Below the pieces are notes generated by a model. The model saw nothing but the letters and a program-made list of their open reading frames with translations, had not been told where the DNA came from and did no database searches. From assembly GCA_049587755.1 (NCBI GenBank), contig JBAVEN010000054.1:40415-104414 (forward strand): a DNA stretch of 64,000 nt, given 5' to 3'. The stretch is from Bog-375 sp049587755 (GTDB lineage: Bacteria; Acidobacteriota; Terriglobia; Bryobacterales; Bryobacteraceae). The position numbers and the translations under genes were made by a program. This document shows, piece by piece, positions 1 through 8,947 of the stretch (positions within the stretch are counted from its first letter, which is position 1; each line of letters opens with the position of its first letter).

Positions 1-413
1 TGGTGGCTGGAGCGCTGGCTCGGCTCGCCATGGTGCGCGGTTACGTGGTTCACGGCTTCGACGGCCTGGATGAGGTGACCACTACAGGTCCCACCCTGGT
101 CTACGAGGTTCAGGAAGGTCAGGTGAAACAGCGCACGCTGGATCCGGAGGACTTCGCGGTGCGCAAGGCGGCTCCGGCCGATCTCAAGGGCGGAAGCAGG
201 GCGCGGAACCTGGAGATCGCCCGTGCCGTGCTGGCGGGCGAGCGCGGTCCGCATCGCGATATCGTCATCGCCAATAGCGCCGTCGCTCTGGTGGCAGTCG
301 CCCAGGTGGAAACTTTTCTGAAAGGCACCGCCTTGGCCGCCGTTTCGATCGACACCGGCGCGGCCCGCGGCAAGCTGGAAGCCCTGGTCCGCTTCACGCA
401 AAACTGCGATTGA
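1..413 (+). CDS. trpD: Anthranilate phosphoribosyltransferase, C-terminal part (cut by window start)
   Basis: This is the last ~136 residues of TrpD, which joins anthranilate to PRPP in tryptophan synthesis. The frame is open at base 3 and the gene begins outside the window. Seen: the DEVTTTGPT stretch (family form DELT..GPT), a proline-glutamate turn 'LDPEDF', the GG..R.N pattern 'LKGGSRARNLEIA', then 'VLAGERGPHRDIVIANSA', matching the conserved C-terminal block (G..R.iV..NAa). The normal length is about 340 residues, so roughly 40% is present. It ends at TGA 411-413. Other trp genes presumably lie to the left. Confidence 0.9.
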   Translation, partial: VAGALARLAMVRGYVVHGFDGLDEVTTTGPTLVYEVQEGQVKQRTLDPEDFAVRKAAPADLKGGSRARNLEIARAVLAGERGPHRDIVIANSAVALVAVAQVETFLKGTALAAVSIDTGAARGKLEALVRFTQNCD

Positions 414-427
414 GACAAAGTCGGGCG

Positions 428-444
428 GGTTTCAACCTGCCAAC
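428..444 (+). repeat. Copy 1 of a dispersed intergenic motif
   Basis: The 17-mer GGTTTCAACCTGCCAAC follows trpD directly. It recurs with one mismatch at 54377-54393, also intergenic, and in both places a GCAGGCG stretch follows within about 25-30 bases. It may be part of a REP-like family. Its function is unknown. Confidence 0.4.
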
Positions 445-502
445 GCCCGCTTGCAGGCGTATTCCCTCGCAGCTTTGGCGATTGGCCCGGCTTACCGCGA
501 GC

Positions 503-829
503 CTAAAAGCAGGCCGCGCGCTTGATGGGAAATGTCTCCCCCGCAAACTGGTCCAGTACCTCACGCAGGATCTGCGCCCTGCGCAGCAGTATGGCACAAT
601 CGGTTTCCGCAACGCCGTCGAGTGCCGGCAGCAAGTGATGGGCTTCACGCCAGGCATCCTCCGCGCGCTGGTGAAATTCCCTCACTGCCGTCCATGGTGC
701 TTGCGCATCCCGCGTCGCCAGGACGCGTGCATAGGAAAACCCATGATCGAGCTTGGCGGAAATCAGTTCCACCAGTTGCCGATCGGTGCGGGCACGAAGC
801 TGCGCGAGTTTCTGCACGTGGGGTTCCAT
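503..829 (-). CDS. Small unknown protein, 108 aa
   Basis: I do not recognise this family. It is predicted to be a soluble, all-helical, charged protein with no signal peptide or membrane segment. The composition is protein-like, with helical heptads in 'LAQLRARTDRQLVELISAK' and 'ALDGVAETDCAILLRRAQ', and it does not overlap a better candidate. It is convergent with trpD. An aromatic/charged middle part (residues ~45-60, 'AVREFHQRAEDAWREAHH') is the only notable feature. It is plausible as a lineage-specific gene. A spurious ORF cannot be excluded. Confidence 0.5.
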   Translation of the reverse strand: MEPHVQKLAQLRARTDRQLVELISAKLDHGFSYARVLATRDAQAPWTAVREFHQRAEDAWREAHHLLPALDGVAETDCAILLRRAQILREVLDQFAGETFPIKRAACF

Positions 830-1001
830 TTACTACAACCTTCCGGAACGAATTCCGTGATTTTCCGGGGTCAAACTAATAGACGATTGAATCCGCGCTT
901 TTGATCGCCCAAAGAAGAAAATTCTTGAGGAAATTTCACGGCTCGGTTCGGCCTCGGGCTTGACTCGCTCCATCAAAAGGACTTGGCCGGGCAGCCCGCG
1001 G

Positions 1002-2249
1002 TCAACAGATTTGCCGGACGCCGCCGATATAAACCGCTTGGGCCGTGTCCCGGCCGAAAAAGTACGGCAGCTCGCGATAATCCTCACAATCGTGAATCGC
1101 GAAATCGGCCAGCTTGCCGGCTTCGAGCGACCCTATGCTTCCACCGCGCCGCAGGCTGCACGCGGCGTTGACGGTCGCCGCGGTGATGGCTTCAGCACAG
1201 GTCATTTTCAATTGCGTTACAGCCAGCGACAGCACCAGCGGCATGGAGGTGGTGGGCGATGACCCGGGATTGAAATCGGTTCCGAGCGTCACCGCCAGGC
1301 CGCGCCCGATCATCTCCCGCGCCGCCGGGTACCGGCCCGATCCCAGGCAGTAGACCGAAGCCGGCAGCAGAACCGGCTGCACGCCCGCGGCAGCGAGCGC
1401 CATCCAGCCGCGCTCGGTGGTCTGTTCCAGATGATCTGCGGTATCGGCGCCCACCTCCGCCGCCAGCAACGAGCCCTCATCGGCGCTGAACTGATCGGCG
1501 TGCATGCGGATGCGGAAGCCGAGCGCGCGCGCCGCCCGCAGAATGCCGCGCGCCTCTGCGGCTGGGAAAACCGATGGCTCGCAGAAAATATCGCAGGATT
1601 CGGCCAGCCCTTCGCGCCGGACCGCGGGCAGCATTTCTTCGATCAGCAGGCGGATGTAATCGCCTCTGCGCCCGCGGTATTCATCCGGCACTTCGTGCGC
1701 GCCGAGGAAAGTCGGCGCCAGGCGCAGGCTGCCTTCCGCGCCCAGTTGGCGCATCACGCGCAGAATCTTGAGCTCGGCTTCGAGCGTCAGCCCGTAGCCG
1801 GATTTGGCTTCGATGGTGGTGGTGCCGCCGCGCAGGAACCATGCGCGGTAGCGGCGCGCCGCGTCGAGCAATTCGCCTTCGCCGGCCTCGCGCGTGCGCC
1901 GCACGGTGGAGCGTATCCCGCCGCCGCGCGCGGCGATTTCGTCATAAGTGGCGCCTTCCGCGCGCTCCTCGAATTCATCCGAGCGGTTGCCGGCGAAGAC
2001 CGGGTGCGTGTGAGCATCCACGAAGCCCGGCAGTACGATGCGGCCGCCCGCATCGACGACCTCCGCATCTGCTGAAGCCAGGCGCTCGATTTCCGCGCGG
2101 GTTCCCACTTTCAGAATGCGCCCGTCGCGCGCCGCCAACGCGCCATCGGGAACGATCGCCAACTCGCGCATTTCCCTTCCCGAGCGCGCCCGCGCCGGCC
2201 CGGCCAGCGTAACCACTTGCCTGCAATTGACGACGACGAGATCAAGCAT
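1002..2249 (-). CDS. hutI: Imidazolonepropionase
   Basis: HutI opens the ring of 4-imidazolone-5-propanoate to give N-formimino-L-glutamate, the third step of histidine degradation. The protein is 415 aa, normal for this amidohydrolase family. Metal-binding motif HTHP lies in 'GFVDAHTHPVFAGNR' (~residues 75-90), followed by the family signature 'ARGGGIRSTVRRTREA'. A second metal/substrate region 'HADQFSADEG' and the late aspartate in 'LGTDFNPGSSP' are present. It ends with the usual amidohydrolase 'GSIGSLEAGKLADFAI' strand. It is the last gene of a minus-strand operon after hutU and ftcD; a short spacer with a palindrome separates it from ftcD. Confidence 0.95.
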   Translation of the reverse strand: MLDLVVVNCRQVVTLAGPARARSGREMRELAIVPDGALAARDGRILKVGTRAEIERLASADAEVVDAGGRIVLPGFVDAHTHPVFAGNRSDEFEERAEGATYDEIAARGGGIRSTVRRTREAGEGELLDAARRYRAWFLRGGTTTIEAKSGYGLTLEAELKILRVMRQLGAEGSLRLAPTFLGAHEVPDEYRGRRGDYIRLLIEEMLPAVRREGLAESCDIFCEPSVFPAAEARGILRAARALGFRIRMHADQFSADEGSLLAAEVGADTADHLEQTTERGWMALAAAGVQPVLLPASVYCLGSGRYPAAREMIGRGLAVTLGTDFNPGSSPTTSMPLVLSLAVTQLKMTCAEAITAATVNAACSLRRGGSIGSLEAGKLADFAIHDCEDYRELPYFFGRDTAQAVYIGGVRQIC

Positions 2250-2256
2250 GTTGTGA

Positions 2257-2275
2257 GGCAGGTCCCCGACCTGCC
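2257..2275. repeat. Perfect 8-bp palindrome between ftcD and hutI
   Basis: GGCAGGTC-CCC-GACCTGCC forms a perfect 8-bp stem with a 3-nt loop in the 69-bp spacer between ftcD and hutI. No T-tract follows on either strand, so a REP-like element or mRNA processing/attenuation hairpin is more likely than an intrinsic terminator. Its ACCTGCC half also occurs in the motif at 428 and 54377. Confidence 0.5.
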
Positions 2276-2318
2276 AATCTTCGATTTATCGGCGCAGCCG
2301 GGAGCAAGCACGGCCGGC

Positions 2319-3725
2319 TCATACCGCCCGCAACCGCGCTTCCAAGGAAGCTTTGAACGCCGCGTCCTGGATGCTTCCTAAGTTGATCCGCACGTTTTCC
2401 AGCGCGCCGGTTTTGGCGGCGGCGGTCAGCGCCTTGGCCACTGCCAGGTCGGAAGAAAACCTCGCCGGTACCGCCAGCTTTTCCAGGCGCGCGTTCAGCG
2501 CCGCGGCGCGCTCCAGCACTTCGAGCGGCACCAATGCCGCGCCGTGCAGCGCCTCTTCCACAAATGGAGCGCGTTCGTCCTTGGGCCGCTTGTAAGCCGC
2601 CATCACGCGCCGGAAAGCTGCCGCGTCGCGCTCCACGGCGGCGGTGAAGAAGCCGCGGTCGTCCTCAAACGCGGCCGGGTCGAGCTTCGCCAGCCGCGAG
2701 ACCATCGCGCCCAAGGCCGCGCCCATCGCCGCCGCCGCGGCGGAAGCGCTGCCGCCGCCGGGCGCGGCCGTGCCCGCGGCCAGCGCATCCAGAAACTCCG
2801 GCAGCCCGCTGCGTTTCGAAATCGCATCCGCGATGCGATTTTCCAGCACCAGCTCCGGGCGGAAGTTCTCGGCCCGCAAGAAGTATTCGGCCGCCATCTC
2901 GATCGCTTTGCGTGGAACCAGCCCTACAATTTCGCTGCCCACCACCGGCACACCGTACCGCTCGGCCTCGCGGCGCACGGTTTCGAAAACCAGGTGCAGC
3001 GGGGTCTGCTCGAAATCGGTCAGGTTGATCGAAACCTGCGCCAGGTTGCGCGAACCGAGCATCACGCCCATCGACTTGACGAAGCGGAAACCGCCGCTCG
3101 AAAAGCGAATCGTTTTGGCGATTCGCTTGGCGATGTCCACCTCCGGCGTGCCCAGGTTGACGTTGTAGGCGATGAGGAATTTGCGCGCCCCCAACACCAC
3201 CGCGCCCGCAGTTGGATGGCACACCGGCTCGCCGATATCCGGCGCGCGGCCCGGTTCCGTGCCCATCTCTTTCAATAACGCTTCAAATTGTCCTCGGCGG
3301 ATATTTTCCAGGTTGACGCGCTCCGGCCGCCGCGCCGCGGCTTCGTACAGGTACACCGGCACCTTCAGCCGGTTCCAGATTTCGCCGCCCACGCGTTCCG
3401 CTAGGCGCACGCACTCCTCAAGCGTGACGCCTTCAATCGGGATGAATGGCACCACATCGGCCGCGCCGATGCGCGGGTGCGCGCCCTGGTGCTTCGTCAG
3501 GTCGATCAGCGCGACCGCCTTTTCCACTCCGCGCAGAGCCGCGTCCGCCACCGCCGCCGGAGGCCCGACGAAAGTAAGCACCGAGCGGTTGTGATCGGCA
3601 TCGGCTTCGCGATCGAGCAGCGTCACTTCGGGCACCGCCGTGATGGCCGCCACGATGGCTTCCATCTTCGCCGCGTCGCGGCCTTCGGAGAAATTCGGGA
3701 CGCACTCTACCAGTTGTCGGGGCAT
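2319..3725 (-). CDS. ftcD: Formiminotransferase-cyclodeaminase (bifunctional)
   Basis: This enzyme transfers the formimino group of N-formimino-glutamate to tetrahydrofolate and then releases ammonia, giving glutamate and methenyl-THF. The N-terminal ~300 residues are the formiminotransferase domains ('VECVPNFSEGRD' at the start, 'HQGAHPRIGAADVVPFIP' near residue 80). Residues ~308-468 are a cyclodeaminase domain, recognised by the glycine/alanine-rich 'AAPGGGSASAAAAAMGAAL'. At 468 aa it is shorter than the mammalian fusion (~540). The fusion means the pathway goes through folate rather than HutF/HutG or HutE. It is the second gene of the hutU-ftcD-hutI operon. Confidence 0.93.
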   Translation of the reverse strand: MPRQLVECVPNFSEGRDAAKMEAIVAAITAVPEVTLLDREADADHNRSVLTFVGPPAAVADAALRGVEKAVALIDLTKHQGAHPRIGAADVVPFIPIEGVTLEECVRLAERVGGEIWNRLKVPVYLYEAAARRPERVNLENIRRGQFEALLKEMGTEPGRAPDIGEPVCHPTAGAVVLGARKFLIAYNVNLGTPEVDIAKRIAKTIRFSSGGFRFVKSMGVMLGSRNLAQVSINLTDFEQTPLHLVFETVRREAERYGVPVVGSEIVGLVPRKAIEMAAEYFLRAENFRPELVLENRIADAISKRSGLPEFLDALAAGTAAPGGGSASAAAAAMGAALGAMVSRLAKLDPAAFEDDRGFFTAAVERDAAAFRRVMAAYKRPKDERAPFVEEALHGAALVPLEVLERAAALNARLEKLAVPARFSSDLAVAKALTAAAKTGALENVRINLGSIQDAAFKASLEARLRAV

Positions 3726-3757
3726 ACGTTTTGGGCGCTCACGGAAAACACGCCGCG

Positions 3758-5413
3758 CTACGGCTGCATCGGAATCTTCACGCCGCGCTCCTTGGCGAAC
3801 CGCACGGCTTCATCGTAACCCGCGTCGACGTGGCGCATCACGCCGGTGCCGGGATCGGTGGTGAGCACGCGCTCCAGGCGCCGCTCGGTCTCTTCGGTCC
3901 CATCCGCCACCACCACCATGCCGGCATGTTGCGAGTAGCCTATGCCCACGCCGCCGCCGTTATGAATCGACACCCAGCTCGCGCCGGCCGCGATATTCAC
4001 CATCGCATTGAGCAGCGGCCAATCGGCGATGGCGTCCGAGCCATCGCGCATGCCTTCGGTTTCGCGATAGGGCGATGCCACCGAGCCTGCATCGAGATGA
4101 TCGCGGCCAATCACAATCGGCGCTTTCAATTCGCCCGACCGCACCAGCCGGTTCATAGCCACGCCGAATTCGGCGCGCTCGCCGTATCCCAGCCAGCAGA
4201 TACGCGCCGGCAGCCCTTGAAACTGGATGCGCTTCTGCGCCAGCGGCAGCCAGCGCGCCAGGGTTTCGTCGCGCGGAAACAATTCCAGCGCCAGCTTGTC
4301 CGTGCGGTGAATGTCCGCCGGATCGCCCGACAGCGCCACCCAGCGGAACGGGCCGCGGCCATGGCAAAACAGGGGGCGTATATATTCGGGCACGAAACCG
4401 GGAATGTCGAAGGCGCGCTCCACACCGGCTTTCTTCGCTTGCGCGCGGATGTTATTACCGTAGTCGAACGTGACCGCGCCGCGCTTCTGCAACTCCAGCA
4501 TCGCCGTCACGTGCGCACCCATCGACGCGGTGGAGCGCTTCACATATTCGGCGGGATCGGCGGCTCTGAGCGCGGCCGCCTCGGCCAGCGTCAGGCCATG
4601 CGGCACGTAGCCGTTGAGCGGGTCGTGCGCGCTGGTCTGGTCGGTGAGCACGTCGGGGATCAGTCCGCGCCGCGCCATCTCCGGCACCACTTCGGCGCAA
4701 TTGCCCACCAGGCCGACCGAGATCGCTTCGCCGCGCGCCTGCGCCTCGGCCAGCGCCGCCAGCGCCGCGTCCAGGTTGCGTTCCATGCGGTCGCAATATC
4801 CAGTGTCCAAGCGGCGGCGAATGCGGTCCGGATCGACATCGATGCCCAGAAAGCAGGCGCCGTTCATCACCGCCGCCAGCGGCTGCGCGCCGCCCATCCC
4901 GCCCATGCCGCCCGATACCACCAGCTTGCCCGCCAGCGACCCGCCGAAGTGCTTGCGCGCCACCGCCGCGAACGTCTCGAACGTTCCCTGCACGATGCCC
5001 TGGCTGCCGATATAAATCCACGAACCCGCCGTCATCTGCCCGAACATGGTGAGGCCCAGCCGCTCCAGCCGGTTGAATTCGTCCCAGTTCGACCAGTGGC
5101 CCACCAGGTTGGCATTGGCGATCAGCACCCGCGGCGCGTCCGGCTGCGTGCGGAAAACACCCACCGGCCGCCCCGATTGCACCAGCAGCGTCTCGTCGTT
5201 GGCAAGCGATTCGAGCGCGCGCACGATGGCGTGAAACGCCTCCCAGCTTCGCGCCGCGCGGCCGGTGCCGCCATAGACGATCAACTGGTCCGGCTTCTCC
5301 GCCACCTCCGGATCCAGATTGTTGTGAAGCATGCGCAGGGCGGCTTCCTGGTGCCAGCCCTTGCAGGTAAGTGCGCCGCCTCGCGGCGCGCGGATGGCTG
5401 TCCCGGTGCTCAT
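3758..5413 (-). CDS. hutU: Urocanate hydratase
   Basis: HutU adds water to urocanate using tightly bound NAD+ and gives imidazolonepropionate. The 551-aa length is standard. Visible are the early motif 'LIVYGGTGRAARSWEAF', the glycine-rich NAD-binding 'SGGMGGMGGAQPLA' (~residues 167-180), and 'ARICWLGYGER', which carries the conserved cysteine of the family. The C-terminal 'SIHNGGGVGIGYSQHAGMV' is also typical. It is the first gene of the minus-strand hut operon, 32 bp upstream of ftcD. The histidase gene hutH is not in the window. The start ATG is preceded by TATGAT-N9 rather than a Shine-Dalgarno. Confidence 0.95.
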   Translation of the reverse strand: MSTGTAIRAPRGGALTCKGWHQEAALRMLHNNLDPEVAEKPDQLIVYGGTGRAARSWEAFHAIVRALESLANDETLLVQSGRPVGVFRTQPDAPRVLIANANLVGHWSNWDEFNRLERLGLTMFGQMTAGSWIYIGSQGIVQGTFETFAAVARKHFGGSLAGKLVVSGGMGGMGGAQPLAAVMNGACFLGIDVDPDRIRRRLDTGYCDRMERNLDAALAALAEAQARGEAISVGLVGNCAEVVPEMARRGLIPDVLTDQTSAHDPLNGYVPHGLTLAEAAALRAADPAEYVKRSTASMGAHVTAMLELQKRGAVTFDYGNNIRAQAKKAGVERAFDIPGFVPEYIRPLFCHGRGPFRWVALSGDPADIHRTDKLALELFPRDETLARWLPLAQKRIQFQGLPARICWLGYGERAEFGVAMNRLVRSGELKAPIVIGRDHLDAGSVASPYRETEGMRDGSDAIADWPLLNAMVNIAAGASWVSIHNGGGVGIGYSQHAGMVVVADGTEETERRLERVLTTDPGTGVMRHVDAGYDEAVRFAKERGVKIPMQP

Positions 5414-5422
5414 ATCAGCCCA

Positions 5423-5428
5423 ATCATA
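5423..5428 (-). promoter_or_regulatory. -10-like TATGAT, N9 before hutU ATG
   Basis: On the minus strand TATGAT is followed by nine bases and the hutU start codon, with no purine-rich ribosome site between. Transcription would start at or within 2-3 bases of the ATG. No good -35 hexamer is visible. It is one of seven similar arrangements in the window. Confidence 0.35.
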
Positions 5429-5595
5429 CCGCCCGGTTGTACCATAGTGAATTGCGACCCGCCATCACGGGTCGATCATGTGCATGCCCCTTGCGGAACT
5501 TTCCGCCGAACGCTGCGTAACCATCCGAGTGGGCCCGCCCGCCGCGCAGTGAATCCGTGCACCCCAATGCCACACCACTCACCAGGAGAAACGAA

Positions 5596-8481
5596 ATGCC
5601 ACGTCGCCATCGAAACCTTTTCGCTCCCGCTTTTCTGAGTCTCGCTTTTCTCTGCGCATCGACCGCCTGGAGCCAGCCGGCAACCGCCGCGGCGGCAGCC
5701 ACGCCGGAGTATCGCAATCCGAAGCTGACCATAGAGGAGCGCGTTGCGGACCTGCTGAGCCGCATGACGCTCGAAGAGAAGGTCGACGAGATCTGCGGCG
5801 GTGAGAATCGAAATCTCTCCTTGCTCGATACCACTGGCACCTACCGCGCCGACCAGGCCCGGGCCGTCTTGCAGGGGCTCTATAACGAAAACTCGACAGT
5901 CACGCCGCGCCAGGGCGCGATCATCCGCAACGCGGTGCAGCGCTACCTGCGCGAGAAAACTCCGCTGGGCATTCCGTGGCTGTTCATGGGCGAGGCGCTG
6001 CATGGATTCATGAGCAACGGCAGCACCAGCTTCCCGCAAGCGCTCGCCCTGGCCAGCACCTGGGATCCGGCGCTGGTACGCCGTGTCTTCACCGCCGCCG
6101 GCGATGAAGCGCGCTCCGCCGGCGTCGGCCAGGTGTTCACGCCAGTGCTCGGCATCGCCCGCGATCCGCGCTGGGGCCGCACCGAAGAGACCTATGGCGA
6201 AGACCCGTACCTGGTATCGCGCATGGGCGTCGCCGCCGTCCTCGGCCTGCAGGGCGACGAGTTCTATATCGACAATCACCACGTGATGGCCACCCCCAAG
6301 CACTACGCCGTGCACAGCCAGCCGGAGGGCGGCACCAACACCGCGCCCGGCAATTATTCCGAGCGCGTGATTCGCGAAAACTTCCTGGTGCCGTTCCAGG
6401 CCGCCGTCCAGGAAGGCCACGCGGGAAGCATCATGGCTTCTTACAACGAAATTGACGGCATTCCGTCGCACATCAGCCACTGGCTGCTCGACCGCGTGCT
6501 GCGCCAGGAGTGGGGCTTCGGCGGTTACATCACCTCCGATGGGGACGGGCTCCAGATGCTGGTGCAGGTCCACCACGTGGCGGCCAACATGGCCGAAGCC
6601 GCGCGGCTGGCGCTGGCGGCGGGGGTCGATTTCGATCTCTCCGACGGCTCCGTTTATCGCACCTTGATCCAACAGGTCAAGGAAGGCGCTGCCCCGGAGA
6701 GTGAAGTGGACCGCGCCGCCGGGCGCCTGCTCGCCGCCAAGTTCCGCCTCGGCCTGTTCGACGATCCCTATGTCGACCCGGACTACACGGCCAAGATCAC
6801 CAGCGGCCCGGAGCATCGCGAGCTGGCCGTGGAGGCGGCGCAGAAGGCCGTCGTCCTGCTGAAGAACGATAAGAACCTGCTGCCGCTCGATCTCGCCAAG
6901 CTCAAGACCATCGCCGTCATCGGCCCCAACGCCGCTGACGTCCACGTGGGCGGATACGCCCGCGAACCGGGACACGGCGTCAGCATTCTGGACGGCATTC
7001 GCGCGCGGGTCGGCTCGGCTGCCAAGGTGGTTTACGCCGAAGGCTGCCAGATAACCACCGCCCCTCAGGGCTGGCGCGGATGGTACGCGAACAACGTCAA
7101 GCTGGCCGATCCCAAGGCGCAGATACCGAAAATCGCCGCCGCCGTCGAGCTGGCGCGCAAGGCCGACGTGGCCATCCTGGTGGTCGGCGAAAACGAGAGC
7201 ACCAACCGCGAAGCCTGGGGAGAATACCACTTGGGCGATCGCGATTCCCTCGATCTGCTCGGCGCCCAGAACGATCTGGTTAAAGCGGTGGTGGAAACCG
7301 GAACGCCTACCGTCGTCTTTCTGATCAACGGCCGGCCGCTTTCCATCAACTACATCGCCGAGCACGTGCCTGCCATCTTAGAGGGTTGGTATCTCGGACA
7401 GGAAGGCGGCACGGCAGCCGCGAACGTGCTGTTCGGAGACGTCAACCCGGGCGGCAAACTGCCCATCACGTTTCCCCATTCGGTGGGCGACTTGCCCGAT
7501 TTCTATAACCACAAACCGTCCGACGACCGCACTTATGAGTTCAGCACCAGAAAGCCGCTCTTCCCCTTCGGCTATGGGCTGAGTTATACCACGTTTAAGT
7601 TCGACAACCTGCGTCTCGATCCGGCGCAGATCAAGACCGGAGGAGTCACTAAGGCGCAGGTGGATATCACCAACACTGGCTCGCGCGAAGGCGACGAAGT
7701 TGCCGAGCTTTACCTGCACCAGCGCGTGGCATCGGTCACGCAGCCGGTGATGCGGTTGATCGGCTTCGAACGCATCAGGCTGAAACCGGGAGAAAAGCGC
7801 ACCGTCGAATTCACTATTACCCCGCACATGCTCTCCATGTTGAATACCGATATGCACCGCGTGGTCGAGCCGGGAATCTTCGACATCATGGTCGGCCCCA
7901 GCTCGGATGACACCAAGAAGGTTTCGCTCAAGGTGACGGACCTGAACGGCCAGGCCGGAACGCCCGCGGCGCCGCGCCCCAAGGGGTCGGAATCCGGCGT
8001 GGTCAGCACTTTCGACGATCTCAAAGTCGCCGCCAACTTCGGCTCATGGGAAGTCATGACCGACTCAGTGATGGGCGGCAAATCGACGGCCACTATGGAT
8101 GCGGTTGCCGGCGGCGCCAACGGGACCAAGGGAGCCATGCGCGTGACCGGTGAAAACGTCAAAGGCGCCGGCTTCGTTTTTGCCGGAGCGTTTTACTCTC
8201 CCGGCGGTGGTATGATGCAGGCCGCCGACCTCTCCGACAAGAAGAACATCGGCTTCTGGGCCAAAGGCGATGGCAGAACCTGCCGCTTCCTGGTCTTCAC
8301 CGAAACCCAAGGCCAGAACCCGACCTTCCGCAGTTTTGTGGCGACTCCCGAGTGGAAGCAGTACACGTTCCCGCTAACCAGCCTGGGCACCGACGGCCAC
8401 GACCTTTCCGGCCTGGGATTCATCAGCCCGGCAGGCCTGGGCAAATTCGAGTTCTTCATCGACGAAGTGGAGATCAAGTAA
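5596..8481 (+). CDS. Secreted GH3 beta-glycosidase with C-terminal CIA30-like domain
   Basis: This is a glycoside hydrolase family 3 enzyme (beta-glucosidase/xylosidase type), 961 aa from ATG 5596, chosen because AGGAGAAA lies 5-8 bases upstream. A signal peptide covers ~25 residues (LFAPAFLSLAFLCASTAWSQ). The (beta/alpha)8 domain contains 'EALHGFMSNGSTSFPQ' and the nucleophile region 'GGYITSDGDGLQ' with Asp ~315. The alpha/beta sandwich domain and a fibronectin-III-like domain ('RLIGFERIRLKPGEKRTVEF') follow. Residues ~800-961 ('STFDDLKVAANFGSWEVMTD') resemble the CIA30/galactose-binding-like fold and may bind carbohydrate. This extra domain is uncommon on GH3 enzymes. The exact substrate is not decidable. 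Confidence 0.9.
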   Translation: MPRRHRNLFAPAFLSLAFLCASTAWSQPATAAAAATPEYRNPKLTIEERVADLLSRMTLEEKVDEICGGENRNLSLLDTTGTYRADQARAVLQGLYNENSTVTPRQGAIIRNAVQRYLREKTPLGIPWLFMGEALHGFMSNGSTSFPQALALASTWDPALVRRVFTAAGDEARSAGVGQVFTPVLGIARDPRWGRTEETYGEDPYLVSRMGVAAVLGLQGDEFYIDNHHVMATPKHYAVHSQPEGGTNTAPGNYSERVIRENFLVPFQAAVQEGHAGSIMASYNEIDGIPSHISHWLLDRVLRQEWGFGGYITSDGDGLQMLVQVHHVAANMAEAARLALAAGVDFDLSDGSVYRTLIQQVKEGAAPESEVDRAAGRLLAAKFRLGLFDDPYVDPDYTAKITSGPEHRELAVEAAQKAVVLLKNDKNLLPLDLAKLKTIAVIGPNAADVHVGGYAREPGHGVSILDGIRARVGSAAKVVYAEGCQITTAPQGWRGWYANNVKLADPKAQIPKIAAAVELARKADVAILVVGENESTNREAWGEYHLGDRDSLDLLGAQNDLVKAVVETGTPTVVFLINGRPLSINYIAEHVPAILEGWYLGQEGGTAAANVLFGDVNPGGKLPITFPHSVGDLPDFYNHKPSDDRTYEFSTRKPLFPFGYGLSYTTFKFDNLRLDPAQIKTGGVTKAQVDITNTGSREGDEVAELYLHQRVASVTQPVMRLIGFERIRLKPGEKRTVEFTITPHMLSMLNTDMHRVVEPGIFDIMVGPSSDDTKKVSLKVTDLNGQAGTPAAPRPKGSESGVVSTFDDLKVAANFGSWEVMTDSVMGGKSTATMDAVAGGANGTKGAMRVTGENVKGAGFVFAGAFYSPGGGMMQAADLSDKKNIGFWAKGDGRTCRFLVFTETQGQNPTFRSFVATPEWKQYTFPLTSLGTDGHDLSGLGFISPAGLGKFEFFIDEVEIK

Positions 8482-8495
8482 GGGAAGAGGGCCAT

Positions 8496-8520
8496 GCGGT
8501 GCTGCGCTGTTGCGCACCGC
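8496..8520. terminator. Hairpin between convergent genes
   Basis: GCGGTGC (8496-8502) pairs with GCACCGC (8514-8520) around an 11-nt loop, 15 bases after the GH3 stop and before the end of the convergent beta-barrel gene. There is no clear U-run, so it is at best a weak or factor-assisted terminator. Confidence 0.35.
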
Positions 8521-8560
8521 GATTCTAGCTCCGCGACATCCGTCGCTGGCTTGGGCGGGC

Positions 8561-8947
8561 TCAGAAAAATACGCCAGCGAGCAAGTCAGGCTGGTTGCGC
8601 GACGGCCCGCCGTCGTCCGGGAAACGGTCGGGGCCCCAGCGCGTGAAACGAATCGCCGGGGCGATGCGAATGCGGCGTAAGTGGGCCTCGATGCCGGTGC
8701 CGGCCAAGGTGCCATATCGGGATGAGTCCGTGAGCGATCCGGCCAGCCGGAAGTTCGGGCCGGCTTCGGCGAACGGCTGCAGGCCGTGAACCCGCAGCGG
8801 AAGCCGGTATTTCGCCAGCACCGGAAATTCCCAAGTATAGATACTCGCGTCAAAGGTGCCTACTCGTCCGTCCCCGTCGAGAGACACACCATTAGCGCGG
8901 ATCGGCCGGTTGATCGCATCCACTTCCACGGAAAGCGCGCGCGGCAA
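8561..8947 (-). pseudogene. Second beta-barrel repeat, out of frame with the upstream half
   Basis: This 128-aa reading frame (first codon TTG) continues the protein encoded at 8860-9738 after a one-base-type frameshift near 8941-8950 ('CGCCTTTGCCGCG'). It repeats the same domain: 'TWEFPVLAKYR', '...PFAEAGPNFRLAGSL', 'IAPAIRFTRWGPD' correspond to 'TWEFPVLAKYRFRL', 'PFVEAGPSFRGAGNL' and 'IAPAVRYTRWAPD' of the first half. The joined protein would be ~390 aa with two tandem ~165-residue outer-membrane-barrel repeats. The break may be a real mutation, a sequencing error in a C/T run, or a phase-variable site. Confidence 0.6.

Noticed and set aside
3731..5638. 635-aa plus-strand frame antisense to hutU
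   Set aside because: HutU on the minus strand matches its family end to end; the antisense frame is histidine/arginine-rich with no motif, a GC-codon shadow.
5476..7365. 629-aa minus-strand frame inside the GH3 gene
   Set aside because: GH3 motifs, signal peptide and ribosome site support the plus strand; the antisense frame has shadow composition.
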